A stretch of DNA of 64,000 nucleotides from Paracoccaceae bacterium. Lineage in GTDB: Bacteria; Pseudomonadota; Alphaproteobacteria; Rhodobacterales; Rhodobacteraceae. Below the pieces are notes generated by a model. It searched no databases, was not told the origin of the DNA, and was given only the letters and a program-made list of their open reading frames with translations. The stretch lies in NCBI GenBank assembly GCA_020622085.1, contig JAHRYM010000001.1:867117-931116 (forward strand), written 5' to 3'. Each line of letters begins with the position of its first letter. Within the stretch, counting starts at the first letter, position 1. This document shows positions 25,971 through 36,883 of the stretch, one piece after another. The translations under genes were made by a program, and so were the position numbers.

Positions 25971-26018
25971 CGGGGGGTGCCGTCCGGGGCAGGGGCAGAT
26001 GTCGCCTGACTGTCATGC

Positions 26019-26046
26019 AAAAAGGCGGCCCGCAAGGGGCCGCCTT
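26019..26046 (-). terminator. Rho-independent terminator of ilvC
   Basis: Read leftward, AAGGCGGCCC, a five-base loop and GGGCCGCCTT (plus-strand 26022-26031 and 26037-26046) form a perfect 10-bp stem followed by a T run (AAAAA at 26019-26023 on the plus strand). Confidence 0.9.
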
Positions 26047-26066
26047 CCTTCAGGATCGTGCGACGA

Positions 26067-27672
<1,606 letters not shown>

Positions 27673-27676
<4 letters not shown>

Positions 27677-28131
27677 TCGCGCTGGATGACACCGACCGGG
27701 CAATCCTTCGGGCCTTGGTCGCGGATGCCGGGCAGGGCGCGGGCGCCATCGGGCGGGCCCTGGGTCTGAGCCAGCCTGCCGCCTGGCGCCGGATCAGGCG
27801 GCTGGAGGAGGCGGGGATCATCAAGGGGCGGCGCGTGGTTCTGGATGCCGCGGCACTTGGCTTTGGCGTCACGGTGTTTCTGGGGATCAAGCTGGCCGCG
27901 CGGGGCCGCGTGGGGCTTGAGGATTTCGAACGCGCCGCGACCGCGATCCCCGAGGTGCAGGTGGTTCAGCATGTGCTGGGCCTTTTTGACTACCGGATGC
28001 GGGTTGTCGCCCGCGACATCGCCGATTTCGAGCGGGTGCTGCGGCGGCGGATCATGACCCTGCCGGGGATCGGCGAGGTCGAAGCCAATGTGCTCATGTC
28101 GGAAGAGCGTCGGCCGGGGCCGCTGGGCTGA
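27673..28131 (+). CDS. Lrp/AsnC-family regulator, second of a tandem pair
   Basis: A 152-residue Lrp-type protein with the same architecture as its upstream neighbour (LDDTDRAILRALVADAG, LSQPAAWRRIRRLEE, then a RAM domain with VQVVQHVLGLFDYRMRVV). The two genes share ATGA at 27673-27676. Equal length and coupling suggest that they arose by duplication and may form mixed oligomers, which is inference. Confidence 0.92.
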
Positions 28132-28304
28132 CTACATCGCAGCCCCTGCAACGATGTGACCGGCGGCGATAATCCAGCGTGTGGAACTCGGGCTTAACCT
28201 TTCGTTAGGAATTGGCGCCCATGGTGGGGCGATATCCGTGACGTGGCCGGTGGGATCTGTGCGATCTCCCGCCTTTGCTGCGCTTTGCGGGCAGGTGTTA
28301 TTGA

Positions 28305-29054
28305 GTGAATGGTGTAGAAATGATGATCAAGTCTCGGGCCGGCCTTCTGGGCTTTGTCCTGGCCGTGTCGGCTGCGGCAATCGTGCTGGGAAGCGGCGCC
28401 GATTTCCTTACAGTCCGATATGGGCTCCCGGCACATGGCCCGGTGCATGTGGTGACGACGGTTCTTGTCTGTGCCCTGCCGATTTCCTGGTTCGTCGGCG
28501 CGCGGCTGATGCAGCTCAACCGGCTGAAGGATCAACTGGAAATCACCTCGCGCTATGACCGCCTGACCGGGCTTCTCAATCGTCCGGCCTTCATGGACAT
28601 GCTGGCGGAACTGCCGCCGCGGACGGGGGCCGTGGCGCTTCTGGATGTGGATTTCTTCAAGCGGGTCAATGACACCCACGGCCATTTCGTGGGAGACAAG
28701 GTGCTTGCCCATGTGGCGCGATGCCTGTCGCAAGCCTGTCGACCGGGCGACATGATCTGCCGCTTCGGCGGCGAGGAATTCGCCGTGCTCTTTGCGGATG
28801 CGGGCGTCGAAATGGCGCAGAGGCTGGCTGCCGACATGGTGCGCTCCGTGGCCGAAAGCGCCCTGTCTGTCGAGGGGCATTCCCACCACCTGACCATCAG
28901 TCTTGGCTACGCCCTTGCAGGTGACGGGATTGATCCCGCCCAGGCGCTGCAATCGGCGGACCTGGCACTTTATCGTGCCAAGGCGCAGGGTCGCAATCGC
29001 GCGGTTGCCGCCTGGGACGCGGAGCCCCCGCAGGTGATCCGTCCTGCGGCCTGA
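28305..29054 (+). CDS. membrane-bound diguanylate cyclase
   Basis: A 249-residue GGDEF protein that makes cyclic di-GMP from GTP. Two N-terminal membrane helices (GLLGFVLAVSAAAIVLGSG and VVTTVLVCALPISWFVGA) precede the catalytic domain starting at RYDRLTGLLNRP. The active site is intact as GGEEF in CRFGGEEFAVLF. The inhibitory RxxD site is present as RPGD five residues before it. The start may be this GTG or an ATG at 28320. No sensor domain other than the short membrane part is seen. Confidence 0.9.
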   Translation: MNGVEMMIKSRAGLLGFVLAVSAAAIVLGSGADFLTVRYGLPAHGPVHVVTTVLVCALPISWFVGARLMQLNRLKDQLEITSRYDRLTGLLNRPAFMDMLAELPPRTGAVALLDVDFFKRVNDTHGHFVGDKVLAHVARCLSQACRPGDMICRFGGEEFAVLFADAGVEMAQRLAADMVRSVAESALSVEGHSHHLTISLGYALAGDGIDPAQALQSADLALYRAKAQGRNRAVAAWDAEPPQVIRPAA

Positions 29055-29087
29055 CCGGTGGCGCGTGACTGGCGCCGGGAAGCCGCC

Positions 29088-30290
29088 TCAGGTGGCGCCA
29101 AGTCCTGCCTTCATCAAGGTCTTGCGCAGGGGGCGAAGACCGTAAAGCGCATTCAGCGTCACGGCGCGCAGGTCGCGCAGGATCGGTTGCCCCACCATCG
29201 AGGCGCGATTGAGCAGGTCGATCCCCGCGACGCGGGCGCGGACTTCGGGCCAGCGTCGATGCTGATAGGCCGAGAGCATCCCCGCATCGCCAAGGGCATC
29301 CGGTGTCTGGCGCGCAAGCTCCAGCAGGCAGCGCAGATCGGCGAGCGACATGTTCAGCCCCTGCGCGCCGATCGGCGGGACGACATGCGCCGCCTCGGCC
29401 ATGAGCGCGGTGCGCTCGCCGTCGAACCGGTCGGCAATCTGGCTGATGATCGGCCAGACCGAGCGGCGAGTCAGAAGCCGGAGCGACCCCAGCACATTCG
29501 CGCTGCGCAGGGTCATCTCGGCCTCGAAGTCAGGCACGGGAAGGGCGGCCAGACGCTGGACCTCGGGGCCGGTCTGCATCCAGACCACAGCCGAACAGGG
29601 CAGGCCGTTCCGGTCGGGCAGCGGCACCAGCGTGAAGGGCCCGCCCGACCGGTGCACCTCGGTCGAGATCCCGTCATGCGGTGTGGGGTGGCTGACGGCA
29701 AAGGCCAGCGCCTTCTGGCCGTAGCGCGTGGTCTGGACACCGATGCCGCAAGCCGTCCGCACCGTGCTGTTGCGACCGTCGGCGCCGACCACCAGCCGCG
29801 CAGAGACCTTCTGGCCGTCCGAAAGTGTGGCGCGCGCCTCCGAGCTGCGGGTCAGAAGGCCACTCAGTGCGACGCCGGGGCGAAAACTGACATTGCGCAA
29901 CTCGGCCAGCCGCGCGACCATTTCACGGCGCAAGAGCCAGTTGGGCAGGTTCCATCCGAAGGGAAGGTCGGAAATTTCGGTCGAATCGAAATCGCGGGTC
30001 AGGCGCGCTTCGGGCGTCGGCCCGCCCGCGTCGACGATTCGCATGATCCTGAGCGCTGCCGCATGGTCCGCCAGCCGGTCCCACAGGCCGCACTCGGCCA
30101 GAAGTGCCTGCGCCGGTTGCAGGAAGGCGGTGGTGCGCAGATCGGCCGCTTCGTCTGCCTCGTCGGTGGCCGGCGGGGTGGGATCGACGCAGATCACCTC
30201 GAACCCGGCCGCACCGAAGGCCGCTGCCGCCGCCAGGCCGGCGACACCGCCGCCCGACACAAGCACCTGGGTTGTCTCGATCCGTTGCAT
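29088..30290 (-). CDS. UbiH/UbiF/COQ6-family FAD hydroxylase
   Basis: A 400-residue flavin monooxygenase of ubiquinone ring hydroxylation. The dinucleotide site is VSGGGVAGLAAAAAFG, the DG motif is GADGRNSTVR, and the third motif reads ALMAEAAHVVPPIGAQGLN. In that last motif the usual GDAAH is EAAH with alanine before it, a change I believe also occurs in other Rhodobacterales members. Which ring position it modifies cannot be told. It is divergent from nothing; the small membrane protein gene follows upstream on the same strand. Confidence 0.88.
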   Translation of the reverse strand: MQRIETTQVLVSGGGVAGLAAAAAFGAAGFEVICVDPTPPATDEADEAADLRTTAFLQPAQALLAECGLWDRLADHAAALRIMRIVDAGGPTPEARLTRDFDSTEISDLPFGWNLPNWLLRREMVARLAELRNVSFRPGVALSGLLTRSSEARATLSDGQKVSARLVVGADGRNSTVRTACGIGVQTTRYGQKALAFAVSHPTPHDGISTEVHRSGGPFTLVPLPDRNGLPCSAVVWMQTGPEVQRLAALPVPDFEAEMTLRSANVLGSLRLLTRRSVWPIISQIADRFDGERTALMAEAAHVVPPIGAQGLNMSLADLRCLLELARQTPDALGDAGMLSAYQHRRWPEVRARVAGIDLLNRASMVGQPILRDLRAVTLNALYGLRPLRKTLMKAGLGAT

Positions 30291-30371
30291 GGGCCCTCCA
30301 GTTCTGGCGGCAGTCTATAGACATGGGGCGGGGCTGGTCCAAGCGGCATTCTGTCCGCGGCCATGGTCCTG

Positions 30372-30620
30372 CTATTGCCCGACGGTCAGCGCGACCAGAA
30401 GCACAAAGACAAGCGGGACCGCCGCCAGCGCGGCAAGGCCCAGCGCCACAAGGCCCCAGGTCTGGATGGCAAGCGCCATGAAGGCCGCAAGGACCGCCAG
30501 CACAATCAGCAGCCTTGCGGTGTCTCTGTGCGCAGGGTCATCGAAAACCTTGCGCAGTCGCGGGGTCCGGGCGTGCCGGCGGGACTGGGGACGGGCGGGT
30601 TCATGGGCCGCGATGGTCAT
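30372..30620 (-). CDS. small two-helix membrane protein
   Basis: An 82-residue protein with a basic N-terminus (RPQSRRHARTPRLRKVFDD) and two hydrophobic segments (LLIVLAVLAAFMALAIQTW and LVALGLAALAAVPLVFVLL). CAGGAGA precedes the ATG at 30620 at good distance. No family assigned. Confidence 0.65.
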   Translation of the reverse strand: MTIAAHEPARPQSRRHARTPRLRKVFDDPAHRDTARLLIVLAVLAAFMALAIQTWGLVALGLAALAAVPLVFVLLVALTVGQ

Positions 30621-30710
30621 GGCATTCTCCTGTTCGTGGTGCCATGTGATGTGCCCTCGGATGCGTGGCGAGGAAATGCGCAAAATTGCCGCACCTTTGC
30701 GCCGGTGTGG

Positions 30711-31376
30711 TCAGGCGACCGCCAGTCGGCCAAGGAAACCCGCCAGATCGTCGGTATGGTGATGGATATGCGGTGCCTCAAGCCGCTCGGGCGCCACAAG
30801 GACCGTCCGCATTCCCATGTCATGGGGGGCCGCCAGGTTGCGCGGGTCGTCCTCGAACATGGCGGCGCGCCCAGGGATCACGCCATCGCGGGCAAAGACC
30901 GTCTCGAAGGCCTCGCGCCGGGGCTTCGGGTGGAAGCCGGCGTGTTCCACGCCGTAGACGGCATCGAAGATCCCGGAAAGCCCGCGTGCCTCCAATACCC
31001 TTTGGGCATAGGGCGCCGATCCGTTGGTGTAGACGATCCGCCGACCCGGCAGCGCCGCGATCCCTGCCCGCAGCCGCGGGTCGGGCCGAAGCGCCGCAAA
31101 AGAGATGTCGTGCACGTCCACCAGGTAATCCAGCGGGTCCATCCCATGTTCGGCCATCAGGCCCGAAAGCGTGGTGCCGTAGGTCTGCCAGTAGTGCCGG
31201 CGCAGGCGGTCGGCCTCGGTCGCGTCGACCGACAATTCGCGCATCACCCAGGCCGTCATCCGTGTCTCGATCTGGTCGAACAGCCGGACTTCGGGCGGGT
31301 AAAGGGTGTTGTCCAGGTCGAAGACCCAGGTGTGGACCTGCCTGAAGGCATCGGGGAAGCGGATGGTTTGCGCCAT
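30711..31376 (-). CDS. HAD-family pyrimidine 5'-nucleotidase
   Basis: A 221-residue HAD phosphatase. The nucleophile motif is FDLDNTLYPP (about residues 19-28), motif II is YTNGS, and the closing motif is FEDDPRNL, with a conserved lysine in HPKPRREAF. This matches the PHM8/SDT1-like pyrimidine nucleotidase group, which removes phosphate from UMP or CMP. Confidence 0.87.
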   Translation of the reverse strand: MAQTIRFPDAFRQVHTWVFDLDNTLYPPEVRLFDQIETRMTAWVMRELSVDATEADRLRRHYWQTYGTTLSGLMAEHGMDPLDYLVDVHDISFAALRPDPRLRAGIAALPGRRIVYTNGSAPYAQRVLEARGLSGIFDAVYGVEHAGFHPKPRREAFETVFARDGVIPGRAAMFEDDPRNLAAPHDMGMRTVLVAPERLEAPHIHHHTDDLAGFLGRLAVA

Positions 31377-31508
31377 CCTGCAAAGGTAGGCGGGCGGTGC
31401 CCCGGGTGCAAGCCGCGCCTTGTCCCCGGAAGGCCGCGTGGGAAAGCCGCTTGCGGGGGCGGTGGCCTGGCCCTAGTCTTCCGCGCTACAAAGCCAGGGA
31501 GCCCCGGA

Positions 31509-32138
31509 ATGCAGAAGGATGCCTATACGCTGATCCTCGAGGCGATCGACAGCGGCATCTACCGGCCCGGCGACCGGCTTGTGGAATCGGAACTGGCCGA
31601 GCGTCTGGGGGTGTCGCGCACCCCGGTGCGCGAGGCACTGCAAAGGCTCGAGACGCAATCCATGCTGGCGCGCGACGGTCGCAGCCTGATCGTTGCCTCG
31701 CTTGACCACAACCAGTTGGCCGAGCTTTACGTCGTGCGAGCCGAACTCGAGGGGCTGGCTGCGCGACTGGCCGCGCGCCACGCCACCCCCGAAGAGGCGC
31801 ATGTGCTCCGCGGGATGGTCGAGGAGGACCGGGCCTTCGTGGACGATCCGCAAGCGCTCAGCCGGTCGAACCGGCGCTTCCACCGGCAGATCCATCTGGC
31901 CTCGCACAACCGCTATCTGGTGCAGCAGCTTGATCTGGTGCATCGGTCCATGGCGCTTCTGGCATCGACCTCGCTCGCGGCCGAGGGGCGCGGGCAGGCG
32001 GCGCTGGTCGAGCATGACGCCATTGTTCGGGCGATCGAGGCGGGCGATTCCGATGGCGCGGCGCTGGCGCTGAAATCGCATATCTCGCGCGCTTTCGAGA
32101 CGCGGCTGAAGATCGACGCGGCCAAGCCTGCGCGCTGA
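31509..32138 (+). CDS. GntR-family regulator (FadR/FCD subfamily)
   Basis: A 209-residue regulator. The winged helix-turn-helix is clear (GIYRPGDRLVESELAERLG, VSRTPVREALQRLE), followed by an all-helical FCD ligand domain with RFHRQIHLASHN, whose histidines usually bind metal. The ATG at 31509 has AGGGAG upstream; the frame is open far to the left, but without protein-like content. Its stop codon directly abuts the stop of the glycosyltransferase gene on the other strand. Target genes are not evident. Confidence 0.9.
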   Translation: MQKDAYTLILEAIDSGIYRPGDRLVESELAERLGVSRTPVREALQRLETQSMLARDGRSLIVASLDHNQLAELYVVRAELEGLAARLAARHATPEEAHVLRGMVEEDRAFVDDPQALSRSNRRFHRQIHLASHNRYLVQQLDLVHRSMALLASTSLAAEGRGQAALVEHDAIVRAIEAGDSDGAALALKSHISRAFETRLKIDAAKPAR

Positions 32139-34097
32139 TCACTCTGCCGGGGTGATGGCGGTTCCGGCCAGTCCGATGCCGGGAGCGGCCGGGATCGTTG
32201 TCTGTGCGGGTCGAATGGGGGCGGGCGCGTCGGGGATGACGCCGTGATCGGTCTTGTCCCACCAGAATGGCCGGACCACCACTTCGTAAAGCGCCTTCCA
32301 GGCGGCAAGAGCGGCCAGCGGGAAGTAGAAATGCAAGGTGGGCACCCAGCGCCGCAGATGGCGATGCTCGGGCCCGCGCGTGGCCCAAAGCCCGACGCAG
32401 ATGTTCACCGCTTCCGACAGGATGAAGACCGCGGCCATCAGATGCAGCGCGATCGGGCCCAGAAGACTGTCGAGCGGATGCGACAAGCCGGCCACCTTGA
32501 TCCAGAACGACCAGAGCACCGGCGCCAGCAGTGATTGCAGGATCGAGCCGAGAAACTGCACCTGCACCGCCCAGAACCGGCGCGGCCCGAGGTCGCGCCA
32601 AAGCTGCACGGGGTCGCGCATGTGGACGCCCCAGGTCACCGCATAGCCCTTGATCCAGCGCGACCGCTGGCGGATCCATTTCAGCGGCCGGGCATTGGGC
32701 TCTTCATGGGTCACGGTGGCGACCAGTTCCGTGCGGTAACCGGCGCGGGCCAGACGTAGCCCCAGGTCGGCGTCTTCGGTCACGTTGTGCGCATCCCAGC
32801 CACCCAGTTCCTCCAGCGCCTCGCGGCGGAAGAACAGCGTCGTGCCGCCCAGGGGGACCACAAGGCCCAGCCGCGCGACGCCGGGTAATTGCGCCCGGAA
32901 CCAGGCGGCATATTCGATGGTGAAGCAGCGCGCGAGCCAGTTGTGGCGCGAATGATGGTAGTCGAGAATGCCCTGCAGGCAGGCGACATCTGGCCCCACC
33001 TCGTCAAAGCGCCGCACCATGATCTCGACCTGGTCGGGATCGGGGTCGTCTTCGGCATCCCAGACGCCGATCAGGCTGCCCCTGGCGAAATTCAGCGCAT
33101 AGTTCATCGCGCGCGGCTTGGTGCGGATCGGGCCGTCGGGCACGACGACCACCCGCATCCAGTGCGGCAGCGCGGTTCTGGCCAATGCCGCGCGGGTGAC
33201 CCCGTCGCCTTCCTCGACGACCAGCAGGATATCGAGCCGTTCGGCTGGGTAGGTCTGGCGCCCGATCCGCTCGATCAGCCGTTCTGCGATGTCGGCTTCG
33301 GAAAACAGCGGCACCATCACCGTGACCACCGGGCGCGTCGGACGCAGCCGGATGGGGGGCGCGGGACATGGCGCGTGCTCTGCCCGCAGTTCCGCGATGA
33401 AGGCTGCCGCCTTGAGTCCGGTCGAGCAGAGCATCGCCACGAGCGAGAGCGCCACCAGCGCGGCGAGCGTCCCGGCCGGGGCAAGCATCGTGCCGCTGGC
33501 AAGAACCGCCATCCCCGCCAGCAACCAGCGCATCAGCCGCGCCTCGTTGCGGGTGCGGCAACTCAGATGCGGGTCGACCCGGGTTTCGGCAGCGCGGATA
33601 AGGCGGGTGCGGCGCCGGTTGGCAAGCGCGCGGGCAAGGTCACTTGCCGGGGCAAGCGCCATGACGACCGGGCCGATTCGTGACGAAAGCCTTTTGGCCA
33701 GTCCCGCAAAAGCCTCGGGCCGCGAGGTGGCGATCACTGTCGCCCCTCCCGCGCGCGCGAGCGGAACCGCGCCCTCGGATATCCAGAACGGCACGCCCAT
33801 CATGTCGATCAGGCGTGGATCGCAGGGGGCCTTGTCCAGATCGACCAGTGGCACCTGCCAGTGGCGGGACTGTGCTGCCATCAGGTCGGGTTCCGAAACG
33901 AAGCCGCGCGCCAGCAGGACATCCGCCAGCGGGCAGTCCAGCCGCTGTGCAAGGTCACGTGCCCGCGCAAGGTCTTCGATGCGGATCGCGGCCATCGCCC
34001 GCAGGATCTGCCCCAGGGGTTCGCGCGGCCGCGCGACCGGCTGAGGCATCGCCGCGGGCTGGGACTGGCTGACAAGGCGCAGGCGGGGGGAGGCCAT
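32139..34097 (-). CDS. membrane GT2 glycosyltransferase with N-terminal GspE-N (MshEN) domain
   Basis: A 652-residue protein. Residues about 25-135 look like the N-terminal domain of type II secretion ATPases (LGQILRAMAAIRIEDLARA, then ADVLLARGFVSEPDL), which in MshE binds cyclic di-GMP. Then come two membrane helices and a processive GT2 domain: VVTVMVPLFSEADIAERL, DAEDDPDPDQ, VTEDADLG, and QRSRW. C-terminal membrane helices follow. It resembles cellulose synthase-like enzymes for exopolysaccharide. A role for the diguanylate cyclase at 28305 as signal source is possible. No other polysaccharide genes are adjacent. Confidence 0.87.
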   Translation of the reverse strand: MASPRLRLVSQSQPAAMPQPVARPREPLGQILRAMAAIRIEDLARARDLAQRLDCPLADVLLARGFVSEPDLMAAQSRHWQVPLVDLDKAPCDPRLIDMMGVPFWISEGAVPLARAGGATVIATSRPEAFAGLAKRLSSRIGPVVMALAPASDLARALANRRRTRLIRAAETRVDPHLSCRTRNEARLMRWLLAGMAVLASGTMLAPAGTLAALVALSLVAMLCSTGLKAAAFIAELRAEHAPCPAPPIRLRPTRPVVTVMVPLFSEADIAERLIERIGRQTYPAERLDILLVVEEGDGVTRAALARTALPHWMRVVVVPDGPIRTKPRAMNYALNFARGSLIGVWDAEDDPDPDQVEIMVRRFDEVGPDVACLQGILDYHHSRHNWLARCFTIEYAAWFRAQLPGVARLGLVVPLGGTTLFFRREALEELGGWDAHNVTEDADLGLRLARAGYRTELVATVTHEEPNARPLKWIRQRSRWIKGYAVTWGVHMRDPVQLWRDLGPRRFWAVQVQFLGSILQSLLAPVLWSFWIKVAGLSHPLDSLLGPIALHLMAAVFILSEAVNICVGLWATRGPEHRHLRRWVPTLHFYFPLAALAAWKALYEVVVRPFWWDKTDHGVIPDAPAPIRPAQTTIPAAPGIGLAGTAITPAE

Positions 34098-34216
34098 CGT
34101 GACTCTCGCAGGAGGAACGGGTCCATCCTTCGAGAGCCACGGTTAATGACGGGTTAACGTCAGGGCGGCGCAAACGCCATTTGCCGCCCCGCGCGCGCCC
34201 CGGGCGGCGGCGCCGG

Positions 34217-35383
34217 TCAGGCGGCGCGGCGGGCGCGCATGGCTTCGGCGAAGCGGTCGAACAGGTGATAGCTGTCCTGCGGCCCCGGGCTTGCCTCGGG
34301 ATGATACTGGACCGAGAACACCGGACGGTCGGTCAGGGCAATGCCGCAGTTCGAGCCGTCAAAGAGGCTCACATGCGTTTCCATCACGCCTTCGGGCAGG
34401 GTCTGGCTGTCGACCGCGAAGCCGTGGTTCATCGAGGTGATTTCCACCTTGCCGGTGGTCAGATCCTTGACCGGGTGGTTCGCGCCGTGGTGGCCGTGGT
34501 TCATCTTGATGGTCTTGGCCCCCAGGGCCAGCGCCAGCATCTGGTGGCCAAGGCAGATACCGAACAGCGGCAGGTCGGTCTTGAGGATCCCCTGGATCAT
34601 CGGCACCGCATAGACGCCGGTCGCCGCCGGGTCGCCGGGGCCGTTCGACAGGAACACCCCGTCGGGGTTCAGCGCCAGCACCTCTTCGGCCGTCGCCGTG
34701 GCCGGCAGCACCGTCACCTCGCAGCCCGACGAGGCGAGGCAGCGCAGGATGTTGCGCTTGGCGCCATAGTCGATCGCCACGACCTTCAGCCCCGGTCCCT
34801 CGCGGCGGCTATAGCCGTCGGGCCAGGCCCAACGCTGTTCGTCCCAGCGATAGGACTGGGTGCAGGAAACTTCCTTGGCCAGGTCCAGCCCGACGAGCCC
34901 CGACCAGTCGCGCGCCTTTTTCAGGAGCGCGTCGATATCGAACCTGCCCTCCGGGTCATGGGCCAGCGCCACATGGGGCGCGCCCTGCTGGCGGATCGCC
35001 CGCGTCAGGCGGCGGGTGTCGATGCCGCCGATGCCAATGCGGCCGCGCCGCGCCATCCAGCCGCCCAGATCGCCAGTCGCGCGCCAGTTCGACGGTTCGG
35101 TAGGATCCCATTTCACCACCATGCCGGCCGCTACCGGCTGGCCGGCCTCGTCATCCTCGTCCGTCACGCCGACATTGCCGACATGCGGGAAGGTGAAGGT
35201 GACGATCTGACCGGCGTAGGAGGGATCGGTCATGATCTCCTGGTAGCCGGTCATCGCGGTGTTGAAGACCAGCTCGGCGACCGTCTCGCCGGTGGCGCCG
35301 AAGCCGTGGCCATAGAAGATCGACCCATCCGCCAGCACAAGGCAGGCGGTCGGGCGGGTGGCGGTGTTGGGGGTGGCGGGCAT
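34217..35383 (-). CDS. carA: carbamoyl-phosphate synthase small subunit
   Basis: A 388-residue glutaminase subunit that supplies ammonia to CarB for arginine and pyrimidine synthesis. The N-terminal domain (CLVLADGSIFYGHGFGA, then VFNTAMTGYQEIMTDPSY) precedes a class I glutaminase with the cysteine nucleophile in LFGICLGHQ and the histidine-glutamate pair in QYHPEASPGP. The ATG at 35383 gives the usual N-terminus. It is divergent from yqeY. The large subunit is not in this window. Confidence 0.97.
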   Translation of the reverse strand: MPATPNTATRPTACLVLADGSIFYGHGFGATGETVAELVFNTAMTGYQEIMTDPSYAGQIVTFTFPHVGNVGVTDEDDEAGQPVAAGMVVKWDPTEPSNWRATGDLGGWMARRGRIGIGGIDTRRLTRAIRQQGAPHVALAHDPEGRFDIDALLKKARDWSGLVGLDLAKEVSCTQSYRWDEQRWAWPDGYSRREGPGLKVVAIDYGAKRNILRCLASSGCEVTVLPATATAEEVLALNPDGVFLSNGPGDPAATGVYAVPMIQGILKTDLPLFGICLGHQMLALALGAKTIKMNHGHHGANHPVKDLTTGKVEITSMNHGFAVDSQTLPEGVMETHVSLFDGSNCGIALTDRPVFSVQYHPEASPGPQDSYHLFDRFAEAMRARRAA

Positions 35384-35569
35384 TGGGACGACTCCGCTTG
35401 GCAAAATCTGCCGGAACCTAAGGGGGGCATGGGGCGGCGTCAAGGGTGATGCAGGAGCCATCATCTTGTGGCTGTAATTTTGGTAAATCAATGGGTTGGC
35501 CAAGGTTGCCGCCGCGAACCGGCGGGTTTACTGTGGCAAGGGACAGCCATGACCCAAAGGACAGGACAG

Positions 35570-36022
35570 ATGGACCTGCGCGAAAACCTCAATACGGCGG
35601 TGAAAGAGGCGATGAAGGCCCGTGATGCCGCGCGGCTTTCGACGCTGCGGATGATCGGCGCGGCGATCAAGGACCGGGAGATCGAGCAGCGCGCGACCGG
35701 CGCCCCCCTGCAAGAGCCCGATATCCTCCAGCTTCTGGCCAAGATGATCAAGCAGCGCCAGGAATCGGCCCGCGTCTATTCCGGGGGCGGGAGGCCCGAA
35801 CTGGCCGACAAGGAACTGGCCGAGATCCAGGTGATCGAAGGGTTCCTGCCGCGCCAGCTGAGTCCCGATGAAGTCGCCCTTTCGATCGACGCGGCCATCA
35901 CCGACACGGGGGCGACCAGCCTGCGCGACATGGGCAAGGTGATGGCGGTGTTGAAGGCGAAATATACAGGCCAGATGGATTTCGGGGCGGTGGGCGCGCT
36001 GATCAAGGCACGTCTGGGCTGA
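35570..36022 (+). CDS. GatB/YqeY domain protein
   Basis: A 150-residue YqeY-like protein. It starts MDLRENLNTAVKEAMKARD, continues with RLSTLRMIGAAIKDREIE, and ends in the usual GAVGALIKARLG, the tRNA-amidotransferase-associated helical fold. A start at 35549 is also possible. The precise cellular role of YqeY is unclear. It is divergent from carA, as in many alphaproteobacteria. Confidence 0.93.
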   Translation: MDLRENLNTAVKEAMKARDAARLSTLRMIGAAIKDREIEQRATGAPLQEPDILQLLAKMIKQRQESARVYSGGGRPELADKELAEIQVIEGFLPRQLSPDEVALSIDAAITDTGATSLRDMGKVMAVLKAKYTGQMDFGAVGALIKARLG

Positions 36023-36116
36023 CGCGCGGCCTTTCGTCAAGGCATCCGGGCGGGAACGCGGGCGGCGGCACAGGCGTTCCCTGTCCGTCACGCAGCCTGT
36101 CGGAAGGGACCAGGCG

Positions 36117-36323
36117 ATGCCTGCCACATCCAGAAGCCAGCGGCGCGCCGCCGGGGCGGCGCTTTCGGTCAAGCGCGGTGAGACGCCCGGAACCATGCTC
36201 GGCGGTGCCTCGAAGGATATGCATGCATCGATGATCGAAAAAGAACTCGAGGAGCTTGCCGCAACGCCGCGCAAGGGTCTGCCCGACCATGTCGATGACA
36301 AGCGGGCGTCCCGGTCGAACTGA
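36117..36323 (+). CDS. DUF3008 family small protein
   Basis: A 68-residue basic protein with the DUF3008 pattern: SRSQRRAAGAALSVKRGE near the start, LGGASKDMHASMIEKELEE in the middle and GLPDH near the end. The family has no known function and is widespread in alphaproteobacteria. It ends two bases before the convergent DUF2244 gene. Confidence 0.88.
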   Translation: MPATSRSQRRAAGAALSVKRGETPGTMLGGASKDMHASMIEKELEELAATPRKGLPDHVDDKRASRSN

Positions 36324-36325
36324 GG

Positions 36326-36814
36326 TCAGCGCAGATCCTGCAGGCGGCGCTGCACGTCGGCACAGAGGTTTCGCCGTTCCGGGGGCGTGAGGAAGGCGCC
36401 CAGCTCCACCTCGCGCGGGCCGCCCGTGAGGGTCAGGTAATCCTCGACCGGACCCTCGCCGCTGAGATTGGCGCGCAGCCAGTAGGGGTTGGTCTCGAAG
36501 CTGCGCGCAGGATGCCCCCGGCGACGCTGTTCCAGCAGCAGACGGTCGGGCCAGATTTTCAGCACCTCGATCACTTGCGCATCGCGGTAGCTGCGGCGGA
36601 GTGCCCACCAGAGCCCCCAGAGCGCGGCCAGCACGAAGGGCAAAAGCCCCCAGAGGATCGGCGATCCGACGACAGGCAAGAGCGGCACCGCAAGTCCGGT
36701 GGCGGTCGTGGCGATGAACCAGACGAAACCGCGCCGGGGCAGGGATCGGTGGGGCCAGGCGTGAAGCTCGGCCGTTGCGCCCTGGGTCGGGGTTTCCAGC
36801 CATTCGTAGGGCAA
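36326..36814 (-). CDS. DUF2244 family membrane protein
   Basis: A 162-residue protein with two membrane helices (FVWFIATTATGLAVPLLPV and LWGLLPFVLAALWGLWWAL) flanked by HRSLPRRGF and RRSYRDAQVIEVL, the DUF2244 signature. The gene follows ctaD on the minus strand beyond a terminator. Members are common beside cytochrome oxidase genes; function unknown. Confidence 0.88.
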   Translation of the reverse strand: MPYEWLETPTQGATAELHAWPHRSLPRRGFVWFIATTATGLAVPLLPVVGSPILWGLLPFVLAALWGLWWALRRSYRDAQVIEVLKIWPDRLLLEQRRRGHPARSFETNPYWLRANLSGEGPVEDYLTLTGGPREVELGAFLTPPERRNLCADVQRRLQDLR

Positions 36815-36829
36815 AGGCCAGGCTCCCTG

Positions 36830-36864
36830 AAAAAGGAAACGGCCCCGGACTTCTCCGGGGCCGT
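36830..36864 (-). terminator. Rho-independent terminator of ctaD
   Basis: Read leftward from ctaD, ACGGCCCCGGA and TCCGGGGCCGT (plus-strand arms 36839-36849 and 36854-36864) form a perfect 11-bp stem with a four-base loop, followed by TTTCC and TTTTT. Confidence 0.92.
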
Positions 36865-36883
36865 GGGTCTGTTACGGCCCGTT

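Noticed and set aside
30363-31508. Long upstream extension of the GntR reading frame.
   Set aside because: It lies antisense to the nucleotidase and small membrane protein genes, has no family pattern, and a good start with AGGGAG exists at 31509.
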